Shown: piece after piece, positions 1 to 6,408 of the stretch
How the letters are laid out: each line of letters starts with the position of its first letter
Position numbering within the stretch: the first letter of the stretch is position 1
NCBI GenBank assembly: GCA_014846205.1
Contig: RKAY01000122.1
Coordinates: 1-12,328, forward strand
Length of the DNA stretch: 12,328 nucleotides
DNA from: Collinsella aerofaciens
GTDB lineage: Bacteria; Actinomycetota; Coriobacteriia; Coriobacteriales; Coriobacteriaceae
Reading direction: 5' to 3'
Program-made: the position numbers and the translations under genes
Notes under the pieces: generated by a model
Databases searched by the model: none
What the model saw: only the letters and a program-made list of their open reading frames with translations
What the model was told of the DNA's origin: nothing

Positions 1-29
1 TGCATAGACAGCGCCCCTGTAAAGGCGGC

Positions 30-121
30 ATGCTCCCTACGCCAGCATTAACTGACAGGTTCAAAGGATTGGGCCCCATGCCCTCTCAGCCTTGTGGTTT
101 GCACCGCCGGCACTCCTGCAT
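30..121 (-). promoter_or_regulatory. TPP riboswitch (THI element), minus strand
   Basis: Read on the minus strand, the conserved thiamine pyrophosphate aptamer blocks occur in the right order. GGAGTGCC (116-109) comes first, then the GGCTGAGAG core at about 91-83, CCTTTGAACCTG at about 67-56, and the 3' signature TTAATGCTGGCGTAGGGA (51-34). Closing stem P1 is ATGC (121-118) with GCAT (33-30). The element senses TPP and represses thiamine synthesis or uptake genes, so its target lies left of position 1, outside the window. Downstream on the minus strand, AGGGG (18-14) precedes an ATG at 5-3, which would fit translational control. The same bases, GGGGCGCTG, could instead be the 5' arm of a terminator cut off by the window edge. 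Confidence 0.93.
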
Positions 122-142
122 CGAATCTGTTGCTCCCTATAC

Positions 143-255
143 TAACGCACCTGCCAAAAAGGGACAGGTTTATTTTGGTGGGTGACAACTGGGGTGCGGT
201 ATTTTCCCAGATAAAACCTGCCAAAATAAACCTGTCCCTTATTGGTAGGTCGTTA
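143..255. repeat. 113-bp nested palindrome (REPIN/BIME-like element)
   Basis: Arms 159-178 and 221-240 are a perfect 20-bp inverted repeat. Beyond a one-base mismatch (158/241) the pairing continues for 9 bp (149-157 with 242-250, one G-T). A further 5 bp follow (143-147 with 251-255) after a bulged C at 148. Each arm also folds on its own: 149-159 with 173-183 (11 bp), and 216-224 with 242-250 (9 bp), with loops carrying GGGACAGG and CCTGTCCC. Two mutually inverted hairpin units around a short spacer are the architecture of REP doublets moved by RAYT (IS200-like) transposases. No transposase is present here. It separates the TPP riboswitch from the HAD gene. A TACAAT (254-259) at its right edge could be a -10 for the HAD gene. 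Confidence 0.85.
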
Positions 256-287
256 CAATGGTTACGGTGAAAATGACGGGGGACCTT

Positions 288-1196
288 ATGATTAAACTTG
301 TGCTGACCGATATGGACGATACGCTGATTCCGGCCGGGCATGACGGCGCCAGCGACTACGCCATCGAGGGCATTCATGCCATGCAGGCGGCGGGTCTGCA
401 CTTTGGCCCGGTTTCGGGTCGCCAACCGTCCGCGATGGGCTGGATGTTCAAAAATTGTTCCGAGTGCTTTTCGACCGGTGCGTTCTGCAACGGCCAGGTC
501 ATGTTTGTGGACGGCGAGGTGGTAGCCTCGCATGCGACCGACAACGCCGCCCTGATGCGCTTGGCTGACTACTTGGAGCAAGAGACCGACGATACGTATC
601 TGAAAGTCTACAGCCTGGGCGATGATTTTTGGAATAACGATGCCTATTGTGTGACGAGTGATCCCGAGCGCGTTCGTCGCGCCATGGAGTCGGGCGGCAA
701 CGCATGGCTCAAAGGCGAAGAGGCCCCGTGCCGTCCTGTTGTCGATGATGCCCCGGTATACAAGGCGAATATCTGGAGTGCCCGTTCGCGTGAGGAGCTC
801 GCAAGGCTACGCGAGCGCGTTGCCGCTGAGGTGCCGGAACTCTCGCTCGTGTTTCCCAACAATCGTGTGCGCCTATTCGACATTCTTCCAGCAGATTGGG
901 ACAAGGGTTGCGCTGCACTGGAGCTGGCGCGCGCTTTGGGCCTGACGCTCGACGAGGTGGCCGTATTCGGCGATTCCGATAACGATCTGCCCATGATCGA
1001 TGCCGTTCCCAACTCCGTCGCAGTCGCCAATGCCAACGAGGCCGTCACGGCTGCCGCGCGCTGGCATATCGGCGCTGCGGCAGATGATACGGTCGCCGGG
1101 GCTCTGCATCAGATTGCCGCCTGCGCCGCGACGTGGGAGATGCCGCCGTTTATGTGTCAGGTGGACGCGGCAGGTTTCGGCATTACGACCGTCTAG
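288..1196 (+). CDS. Cof-type HAD-superfamily phosphatase
   Basis: A 302-residue cytoplasmic HAD hydrolase of the Cof/type IIB group, expected to remove phosphate from small sugar phosphates, nucleotides or cofactor precursors. All four motifs are present. DMDDT at residues 8-12 has nucleophile Asp8 and acid/base Asp10. Motif II Ser lies in PVSGR near residue 43, motif III Lys in WDKG near residue 206, and motif IV is GDSDND at 228-233. The insert between motifs II and III is the substrate cap. I chose the ATG at 288 because it follows GGGGGA at good spacing and begins right at the HAD beta strand; an ATG at 258 would add ten residues but lacks a good ribosome site. The stop lies 10 bp before the LysR start, so the two are probably co-transcribed. 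The substrate cannot be read from the sequence. Confidence 0.9.
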   Translation: MIKLVLTDMDDTLIPAGHDGASDYAIEGIHAMQAAGLHFGPVSGRQPSAMGWMFKNCSECFSTGAFCNGQVMFVDGEVVASHATDNAALMRLADYLEQETDDTYLKVYSLGDDFWNNDAYCVTSDPERVRRAMESGGNAWLKGEEAPCRPVVDDAPVYKANIWSARSREELARLRERVAAEVPELSLVFPNNRVRLFDILPADWDKGCAALELARALGLTLDEVAVFGDSDNDLPMIDAVPNSVAVANANEAVTAAARWHIGAAADDTVAGALHQIAACAATWEMPPFMCQVDAAGFGITTV

Positions 1197-1206
1197 GGAG
1201 AAAGTC

Positions 1207-2103
1207 ATGAAGCTTCAGCAACTCAGGTATGTTGTTAAGGTTGCCGAATGCGGCAGTATCACCGAGGCCTCGCGCCGGCTCTTTGTGTCGCAGCCTTCGA
1301 TTACCGCGTCGATCCGCGATCTCGAAAACGAGATGGGCGTGCACATCTTTGAGCGCACCAACAAGGGCGTCATTGTGTCCGAGGAAGGCGAGACCTTCTT
1401 GGGCTACGCGCGCCAGGTGCTCGACCAGGCCGACCTGCTCGAGGGTAAGTACAAGGGAGCGTCCGAGCAGGTGCCGCACTTTAGTGTGAGCTGCCAGCAT
1501 TATTCCTTTGCCGTTAACGCGTTTGTCGACGTGATCCGCGAATTCGATGCCGCGCGCTACGACTTTACCCTGCGCGAGGAGCAGACTCACGAGATTATCG
1601 AGGACGTCGCGCATATGAAAAGCGAACTGGGCATCCTGTACTTATCCGAGCATAACCGCGAGGTTATCGAGCGCATGCTCGCCGCCAACGAACTCGTATT
1701 CGAGGGGCTCTTCTGCGCTGCGCCGCATGTCTTTGTATGCGCCGACCATCCATTGGCGGACCACGCCAGCGTGACACTCGAAGATCTCGAGGACTATCCG
1801 TTCCTGTCCTATGAGCAGGGCAGCTATAACTCATTTTATTATTCTGAGGAGCTGACCTCGACGTTTGAGCGCCGCAAGAATATCCGTGTGCGTGACCGTG
1901 CGACGCTGTTCAACCTAGTTATGGGCCTTAACGGTTACACGGTGTGTTCGGGCGTGATCAGCCATGAACTTAACGGTCCCGGTATTATCTCGATTCCGCT
2001 CGATGTGGACGAGTACATGGAGATCGGCATTATCACACGCAAGAATACGACGCTCACGCGCTATGGGCAGGCCTATATCGACGCGATCCGTCAGCACATC
2101 TAG
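1207..2103 (+). CDS. LysR-family transcriptional regulator
   Basis: A 298-residue LysR-type regulator. The N-terminal winged helix-turn-helix spans roughly residues 1-65, with the family pattern GSITEASRRLFVSQPSITA followed by the LENEMGVHIFERTNKG wing. The rest is the periplasmic-binding-protein-like effector domain (about 90-298). The ATG at 1207 follows GGGAG, which overlaps the end of the HAD gene; an open frame extending upstream to 1000 is just read-through of the HAD sequence. The next gene, a MetE-like synthase in the same direction, has a dyad 2166-2182 of the LysR T-N11-A type in its promoter region. The plausible role is therefore control of methionine or sulfur metabolism, by analogy to MetR/CmbR-type regulators. 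The effector is unknown and the link to methionine rests on adjacency. Confidence 0.92.
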   Translation: MKLQQLRYVVKVAECGSITEASRRLFVSQPSITASIRDLENEMGVHIFERTNKGVIVSEEGETFLGYARQVLDQADLLEGKYKGASEQVPHFSVSCQHYSFAVNAFVDVIREFDAARYDFTLREEQTHEIIEDVAHMKSELGILYLSEHNREVIERMLAANELVFEGLFCAAPHVFVCADHPLADHASVTLEDLEDYPFLSYEQGSYNSFYYSEELTSTFERRKNIRVRDRATLFNLVMGLNGYTVCSGVISHELNGPGIISIPLDVDEYMEIGIITRKNTTLTRYGQAYIDAIRQHI

Positions 2104-2165
2104 ACTGCTGCGTTCTGCACGGGTCAAATCTCTTTGTGGCAGTCCAGACTAATATAGGAAGCATC

Positions 2166-2182
2166 TATATCAAACTGTTATA
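2166..2182. promoter_or_regulatory. candidate LysR operator upstream of the metE-like gene
   Basis: An imperfect 17-bp dyad, TATA-T-CA-AAC-TG-T-TATA, lies in the 155-bp gap between the LysR and MetE-like genes. It contains the T-N11-A spacing usual for LysR boxes. About 10 bp downstream is a weak promoter-like pair, TTTACG (2192-2197) and CATACT (2215-2220), 17 bp apart. The dyad would then sit near -53, where LysR activators often bind. AT-rich dyads of this size arise by chance, so this is only a candidate. Confidence 0.35.
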
Positions 2183-2258
2183 AACGTATATTTTACGATG
2201 GCCATATGAACGCTCATACTGTGTCCCAGTAAAGCAACCAATGCAAAGGGAGATATCT

Positions 2259-3392
2259 ATGAGCACTTCAATTCAACCGAACGCGCCGTTTCGCGCCGAT
2301 ATCGTCGGCAGCTTTCTTCGTCCGCAGGCCGTAAAGGACGCCCGCGCTGCCTATGCGGCAGGCACGCTTGATGCCGAGGGGCTTAAGGCCGTCGAGGACG
2401 AGGCCATTCGCGATTTGGTGGCAAAGCAGAAGGCCGCCGGCCTGCAGGTGATCACCGATGGCGAGTTCCGCCGCAGCTATTGGCATCTCGACTTTATGTG
2501 GGGGCTTAACGGCGTCGAGCATCGTGCCTCTCGTACGGGCTATATGTTCCACGATGAGGAGACTACCGCCGACACCGCTGTTGTAACCGGTCCCATCAGC
2601 GGCGAGAACCATCCGTTCGTCGAGCACTTCAAGTTTGTCAAGGCGCTTGAGGGGGAGGGCCAGGTCGCGCGTCAGACCATTCCGGCGCCGATTCAGACGT
2701 TCTCCGAAGTCACGCTCGACCGCTGCGATGGTCAGCAGGAGAGTCTGCGTGCCGTCTACAAGACCGACGAAGAGCTCGCCGATGCCATCGCCGCAGCATA
2801 TCGCACCGTGATTGCCGACCTGTATGCCGCAGGCTGCCGCAACATCCAATTTGATGACTGCACCTGGGGCATCTATTGCGATAGCGACTTTGTGTCCAAG
2901 ACCGGCATGAGCCCGGTTGACCTGCAAAAGGTGAGCGAGCTGGGCGTGGCGCTCAACAATGCCGCCATCGCGGGCAAGCCCGACGATCTGGTCATCAACA
3001 CGCACGTGTGCCGCGGCAACTATCACTCCACGTATGCCTTCGAGGGTGGTTATGATCCCATTGCACCGTACCTGTTTGCGCGCGAGGATGTCGACGCGTT
3101 CTATCTTGAGTTCGATACGCCGCGCGCCGGTGGCTTTGAGCCGCTCAAGTACGTCGCTCCCGGCAAGAAGGTCGTGCTGGGCCTGGTGACCACCAAAGCG
3201 CCAGAGCTCGAGGACGAGGATACCATCGTCGAGCGCATCCGCGAAGCTGCTAAGTATGTGCCGCTCGAGAACCTGTATCTGTCTCCGCAGTGTGGCTTTG
3301 CCAGCTGCGAGATCGGCAACAAACTGACCGAGGATGAACAGTGGGCAAAGATCGCGCTGGTCAAGCGCATTGCCGAGCGCGTTTGGAGATAG
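2259..3392 (+). CDS. single-domain cobalamin-independent methionine synthase (MetE C-domain/YxjG-like)
   Basis: A 377-residue cytoplasmic protein homologous to the catalytic C-terminal half of MetE, a beta-barrel zinc enzyme that methylates homocysteine to methionine. The zinc ligand set is complete: His249 and Cys251 in THVCRGN, Glu284 in FYLEFD and Cys345 in PQCGFAS. ITDGEFRR near residue 65 is also typical. It has only the single domain, like Bacillus YxjG/YxjH, and lacks the N-terminal folate-binding half of the 750-residue MetE. The methyl donor is therefore uncertain (methyl-folate, a corrinoid protein or another donor). I chose the ATG at 2259 because AAGGGAGA lies just upstream; the in-frame ATG at 2241 contains that ribosome site. 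It follows the LysR gene in the same direction and converges on the esterase gene with a 41-bp gap. Confidence 0.9.
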   Translation: MSTSIQPNAPFRADIVGSFLRPQAVKDARAAYAAGTLDAEGLKAVEDEAIRDLVAKQKAAGLQVITDGEFRRSYWHLDFMWGLNGVEHRASRTGYMFHDEETTADTAVVTGPISGENHPFVEHFKFVKALEGEGQVARQTIPAPIQTFSEVTLDRCDGQQESLRAVYKTDEELADAIAAAYRTVIADLYAAGCRNIQFDDCTWGIYCDSDFVSKTGMSPVDLQKVSELGVALNNAAIAGKPDDLVINTHVCRGNYHSTYAFEGGYDPIAPYLFAREDVDAFYLEFDTPRAGGFEPLKYVAPGKKVVLGLVTTKAPELEDEDTIVERIREAAKYVPLENLYLSPQCGFASCEIGNKLTEDEQWAKIALVKRIAERVWR

Positions 3393-3433
3393 CAGTACCG
3401 GTCACGGTCGGTGACTGTGTGCCGGGGCTATAT

Positions 3434-4099
3434 TTAGCGCGTCAGTATCCATCGAATGCCACGTGCCATGCGCAGGTCGGTTTGGGCAAAGTGGTTGCCG
3501 GGGTTGAGCTCCAGTGTCGTGGGGATACCACATTCGCCGAGGAGCTCTTCCATTGCGCGCGTGTCGTCGAGTACGTGCCGCATCATGCGGTTGGGCGTCT
3601 TGGTCTCTTTTTTGCCGAGCGACAGATAGACGGCATCGGGCGCGTTCGGCATCGTGTGCTCGTGCGCGTAGTCGATAAAGCCGGGGAACCACAGCGACCC
3701 CGATGCACTCGCCGCGCGGTCAAAGGTATCGGTTTGCCAGAGGGCCCAAAGCGAAAAGAGGCCCGCCAATGAGTAACCGGCAATGCCGCGCCAGGTAGGC
3801 GGGCAGAGAAGTGATGATTCGACCTGTGGGATTATCTGATTCAGCAGCTCATCGAGAAACCCAGACGCCTGCCCGCCAAAGGGCTCGGCATCACGCACGC
3901 ATCCGTCGCATGCCCAGGGGCTCAGCTCGCGATTCCAATCGAGCCCGCCAATGGCGACAAGGGTGAACGGTGGGCAGTCGAGCTCTCGGCAGCGCTCGTA
4001 GACTCCACTACCGTCGCCCATAACTACGGGGAGGTAGATGACGGGCGCGCCTTCCGCACACTCTGAATAAACGGTTGTCTGCTTTTGGCACGCTTTCAT
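3434..4099 (-). CDS. alpha/beta-hydrolase, putative esterase (esterase D / Fes-IroE type)
   Basis: A 221-residue alpha/beta hydrolase of the putative-esterase family (PF00756 type). The nucleophile elbow is GYSLAG (108-113, Ser110), the probable catalytic His is 203 in PGNHFAQTD, and an acidic residue follows LSLGKKE near 165, where the family carries its acid. No signal peptide is seen, so it is probably cytoplasmic. Relatives act on acyl or siderophore esters, but the substrate here is unknown. The N-terminal half is unusually rich in cysteine. I chose the ATG at 4099 because GAGAGAAG sits at normal distance upstream; an ATG at 4126 has no ribosome site. It lies downstream of the purine permease in the same direction, but a terminator (4169-4207) separates them, so it probably has its own promoter. 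Confidence 0.78.
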   Translation of the reverse strand: MKACQKQTTVYSECAEGAPVIYLPVVMGDGSGVYERCRELDCPPFTLVAIGGLDWNRELSPWACDGCVRDAEPFGGQASGFLDELLNQIIPQVESSLLCPPTWRGIAGYSLAGLFSLWALWQTDTFDRAASASGSLWFPGFIDYAHEHTMPNAPDAVYLSLGKKETKTPNRMMRHVLDDTRAMEELLGECGIPTTLELNPGNHFAQTDLRMARGIRWILTR

Positions 4100-4168
4100 G
4101 ACGGGCTTCTCTCTGCATTTCGACATCTACAAACACGATTGTCGCACGTCGGTGTAGGGATCGTCGCT

Positions 4169-4207
4169 AAAAGAAAGGCGCAGAGCCGCTTGGTGCGACT
4201 CTGCGCC
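4169..4207 (-). terminator. Rho-independent terminator of the purine permease gene
   Basis: Read on the minus strand, a perfect 9-bp stem GGCGCAGAG / CTCTGCGCC (4207-4199 with 4185-4177) has three further inner pairs and is followed directly by TTTCTTTT (4176-4169). It begins 30 bp after the stop of the AzgA-type permease, the expected position for its terminator. Confidence 0.93.
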
Positions 4208-4236
4208 CTATGGTTTTGCTTTGGCGGGCTGTGCCG

Positions 4237-5550
4237 TTATGCCACGAAGAAGTAGACGAGGAAGGCAAGGGCTGCGATCCACATGAGCGGCTTGATCTTG
4301 GAGGCCTCGCCCTTAAAGAGCGCGACGATCACATAGGCGATAAAGCCCAGGCCAATACCGGCAGAGATGGAGTAGGTGAAGGGCACGCCGGCGACAATCA
4401 TGAACGCCGGGAAGCCCTGCGACACGTCGGACCAGTCGATCTCGGAGGCCTCGCTCATCATGAGGTAACCGACGTAGACCAGGGCACCGCAGGTGGCGGC
4501 GCTGGAAACGATGGAGACGATGGGGGAGAAGAAGGCGGCGAGGATAAACAACGCACCGGTGGTGACGGAGGTGAGGCCCGTGCGGCCACCGTCGGCGGCG
4601 CCGGACGTGGACTCGACGAAGGTGGTGATGGAGGAGACACCCATAAAGCCACCGGCGGCGGCGGCCACGGAGTCAACGACCAGGATGGGGCGGATGTCCT
4701 CGACATTGCCGTCCTCGGTCAGGAACTCGCCCTGCTTGGCGACGGCCATCGCGGTACCCATGGTGTCGAAGAAGTCACTCATGAGCAGCGAGAAGGCGAC
4801 GACGAGCAGCATCGGGTCGGTCAGGACCTTCACGATGGCCATGTTGCCGTCGGCAGTGCTGGAAAACGGAGCGCCGAAGGTCGAGAAATCGAGCGGGGCG
4901 ATGAGGCCCTCGGGGGCATGGGTTACACCCAGCGGGATACCGGCGATAACGGCGACGATGATGCCGATGAGCAGCGAGCCCGGCACGTTGCGGGAGGCCA
5001 GGGCGACCGTCACGACGATGGAGATGATGCCGACGATAAAGGTGGGGGAGGTGACGTCGCCCAGGCCGACGAGCGTACCGGCGCCAGCGGTGATGATGCC
5101 GGCGTCGCACAGGCCGATCATGGCGATGAACAGGCCCAAGCCAACCGAGATGGCGTGGCGCAGGACCACGGGGATGGCATCCATGATGGCCTCGCGCAGG
5201 CCGCACAGGACGAGCAACAAGATGACGACACCCTCGAGAAAGATAACGCTCATGGCTACGTGCCAGTCGCCGCCGCACATGGTGGTGGTGATGCCCGCGA
5301 TCATGGCGTTGATGCCCAGCCCTGACGCGCAGGCGAGTGGGCGGTTTGCGAAGATGCCCATGCAGATGGTCATGATGCCGGCGCCCAGGCAAGTGGCGCA
5401 GGCGAGCGCTCCCGCATCGATGCCGGCGCCCGAGAGCACCGCGGGGTTGACGGCAATGATGTAGGCCATTGCCAGGAACGTTGTCAGTCCAGCGCGAAGT
5501 TCGGTCCCGATTGTGGACTTGCGCTCGCTGACGTGAAATAGTTCGTCCAT
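4237..5550 (-). CDS. AzgA-type NCS2 purine permease (hypoxanthine/guanine/adenine:H+ symporter)
   Basis: A 437-residue, very hydrophobic integral membrane protein with about 12-14 membrane segments, of the AzgA/PbuG branch of nucleobase transporters (COG2252). Family signatures are TELRAGLTTF and AMAYIIAVNPAVL in the first helix region (about 16-39), SDFFDTMGT in the middle, and TTFVESTSG...GGRTGLTSV (about 308-330), which contributes to substrate and proton binding. It should import hypoxanthine, guanine or adenine with protons for salvage. I chose the ATG at 5550 because AAGGAAAGG lies 6 bp upstream; the frame extends to 5595 without a ribosome site. It diverges from the deformylase-like gene. 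No purine riboswitch is recognisable in the leader, but a 6-bp hairpin lies at 5568-5588. Confidence 0.92.
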   Translation of the reverse strand: MDELFHVSERKSTIGTELRAGLTTFLAMAYIIAVNPAVLSGAGIDAGALACATCLGAGIMTICMGIFANRPLACASGLGINAMIAGITTTMCGGDWHVAMSVIFLEGVVILLLVLCGLREAIMDAIPVVLRHAISVGLGLFIAMIGLCDAGIITAGAGTLVGLGDVTSPTFIVGIISIVVTVALASRNVPGSLLIGIIVAVIAGIPLGVTHAPEGLIAPLDFSTFGAPFSSTADGNMAIVKVLTDPMLLVVAFSLLMSDFFDTMGTAMAVAKQGEFLTEDGNVEDIRPILVVDSVAAAAGGFMGVSSITTFVESTSGAADGGRTGLTSVTTGALFILAAFFSPIVSIVSSAATCGALVYVGYLMMSEASEIDWSDVSQGFPAFMIVAGVPFTYSISAGIGLGFIAYVIVALFKGEASKIKPLMWIAALAFLVYFFVA

Positions 5551-5567
5551 GCACACCCTTTCCTTGT

Positions 5568-5588
5568 TCGGCCCCGAGTTTAGGCCGA
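5568..5588 (-). promoter_or_regulatory. leader hairpin upstream of the purine permease
   Basis: A 6-bp inverted repeat, TCGGCC-N9-GGCCGA, lies immediately before the ribosome binding site of the permease gene on the minus strand. It could affect translation or be a protein-binding site. A TATAGT at 5611-5606 could be the -10 upstream. The stem is short and chance occurrence is possible. Confidence 0.3.
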
Positions 5589-5675
5589 TTGACACGAACT
5601 TACTTACTATATCGCCTTTACAACCTTGCTGTTCCTCGCATGTCGATGTTCGGCGCTTTGTAATGGACGGGCGGT

Positions 5676-5710
5676 ATTTTCCGTATGAAAATGTGTAGGT
5701 ACCGTATACT
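5676..5710 (+). promoter_or_regulatory. candidate promoter and operator of the deformylase-like gene
   Basis: TATACT at 5705-5710 is a good -10 element. Where the -35 should lie there is instead a dyad, ATTTTC-N5-GAAAAT (5676-5692), with no good -35 hexamer. A regulator bound at the dyad could control this promoter. The start codon lies 34 bp after the -10. The -10 is plausible; the operator reading is weak, since 6+6 dyads are common by chance. Confidence 0.35.
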
Positions 5711-5743
5711 TAAGCAGTTACAACGACCCCTATGGAGGAATGC

Positions 5744-6163
5744 ATGATTAAAGAGCTCTGCCACGACGAGGCTATTCTGTCCCAGCGTTGCGAGGTCGCG
5801 ACTGTCGAGGACGAGTCGGTGGCGCAGGACCTGATCGATACCATCAAGTCGCTCGACGATGCCGGCTGCCTTGCCGCCAACCAGATCGGCGTCACCAAGA
5901 AGGTCTGCGTCTACCTGGACGATGCCGGCGAGCCCCATGTGCTCTACAACCCCCGTCTGGTGTTTGGCCTGGGTGCCAGCAAGATGGAGGAGAGCTGCCT
6001 GACGCACGAGGAGATCACCAAGTCTACGCGCTACATCAAGTGCAAGGTTGCCTTTGACCAGATCGTCGATGGCAAGATGCGCGAGCGCAAGCAGGACTTC
6101 GTCGGCTTCGAGGCGCAGATGATTCAACACATGATTGACCACTGTCTAGGAAAGTTGGTCTAA
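5744..6163 (+). CDS. peptide deformylase-like protein with degenerate motifs
   Basis: A 139-residue member of the peptide deformylase fold, close to the short form (about 136 residues) found as an extra copy in many gut Firmicutes and Actinobacteria. True deformylases remove the formyl group from nascent proteins with the motifs GxGLAAxQ, EGCLS and HExDH. Here motif 1 is AGCLAANQ (40-47, both glycines changed, Gln47 kept), motif 2 is ESCLT (83-87), and motif 3 is HMIDH (129-133). Metal ligands Cys85, His129 and His133 remain, but the catalytic Glu is Met130, a change needing two base substitutions (GAG to ATG). Classical deformylase activity is therefore doubtful, and a housekeeping def is expected elsewhere. 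The ATG at 5744 follows GGAGG at ideal spacing. The final Val codon and stop lie inside the palindrome 6158-6266. Confidence 0.8.
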   Translation: MIKELCHDEAILSQRCEVATVEDESVAQDLIDTIKSLDDAGCLAANQIGVTKKVCVYLDDAGEPHVLYNPRLVFGLGASKMEESCLTHEEITKSTRYIKCKVAFDQIVDGKMRERKQDFVGFEAQMIQHMIDHCLGKLV

Positions 6164-6266
6164 GGGGACCAAAGCACCGCACCTTGCCGCTCAATCGTCG
6201 CTCGCGTACCTTAAGTACGCTTCGCTCCTCTTTTGTGGCAATCTGCGGCACTTTGACCCCTTAGAC
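6158..6266. repeat. 109-bp long imperfect palindrome (MITE- or REP-like)
   Basis: The ends are a perfect 10-bp inverted repeat, GTCTAAGGGG and CCCCTTAGAC. Further inward, CAAAG/CTTTG, CCGCA/TGCGG and TTGCC/GGCAA pair in register with 1-2 base internal loops. The centre is a perfect GCGTAC-CTTAA-GTACGC hairpin (6204-6220). The CA/CA internal loop would become tandem G-U pairs on the minus strand, so that strand folds better. It starts in the last codon of the deformylase-like gene and precedes a separate terminator, so termination alone does not explain it. No coding content is seen. It may be a non-autonomous mobile repeat or a structured 3' UTR. Confidence 0.75.
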
Positions 6267-6307
6267 GACCTGCGGGGTTAATTTGGTTGAGTTTATCCTG
6301 ATTGAAT

Positions 6308-6346
6308 AGTCCGGGCGTGACATTGTTGTCATGTCCGGGCTTTTTT
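6308..6346 (+). terminator. Rho-independent terminator after the deformylase-like gene
   Basis: A 15-bp stem (6308-6322 with 6327-6341, three G-U pairs) with TTGT loop is followed by a run of six T (6341-6346) and then GTTT. It ends plus-strand transcription before the bile salt hydrolase gene, which must therefore have its own promoter in 6347-6400. I could not identify convincing -35/-10 boxes there. Bases 6267-6307 contain nothing recognisable. Confidence 0.93.
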
Positions 6347-6408
6347 GTTTAGGGCCCCTTTAAATTGGTGACAATGAACTTAGCAAGAACGTAAAGCTAG
6401 GAGGCGCT

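Noticed and set aside
159..240. REPIN-like palindrome as a terminator
   Set aside because: A short T run follows only on the minus strand, but no minus-strand gene lies upstream of it; the nested hairpin structure fits a repeat element better.
1000..1206. N-terminal extension of the LysR frame into the HAD gene
   Set aside because: The LysR domain begins exactly at the ATG at 1207, which has its own ribosome site; the extension overlaps conserved HAD coding sequence in another frame.
2268..3026. 252-codon minus-strand frame opposite the MetE-like gene
   Set aside because: No family resemblance; the plus strand carries the full set of zinc ligands.
3399..3417. 7-bp hairpin between the convergent MetE-like and esterase genes
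   Set aside because: One G-T pair, short stem and no T run in either direction; too weak to call a terminator.
4210..5325. Long plus-strand open frame rich in Gly, Asp and His opposite the purine permease
   Set aside because: Low-complexity shadow of the GC-rich permease gene; the permease frame has clear family motifs, a ribosome site and a terminator.
196..5682. 12-mer GCGGTATTTTCC shared by the REPIN spacer (196-207) and the region before the deformylase-like gene (5671-5682)
   Set aside because: A few shared 12-mers are expected by chance in a window this long, and the flanks do not align.
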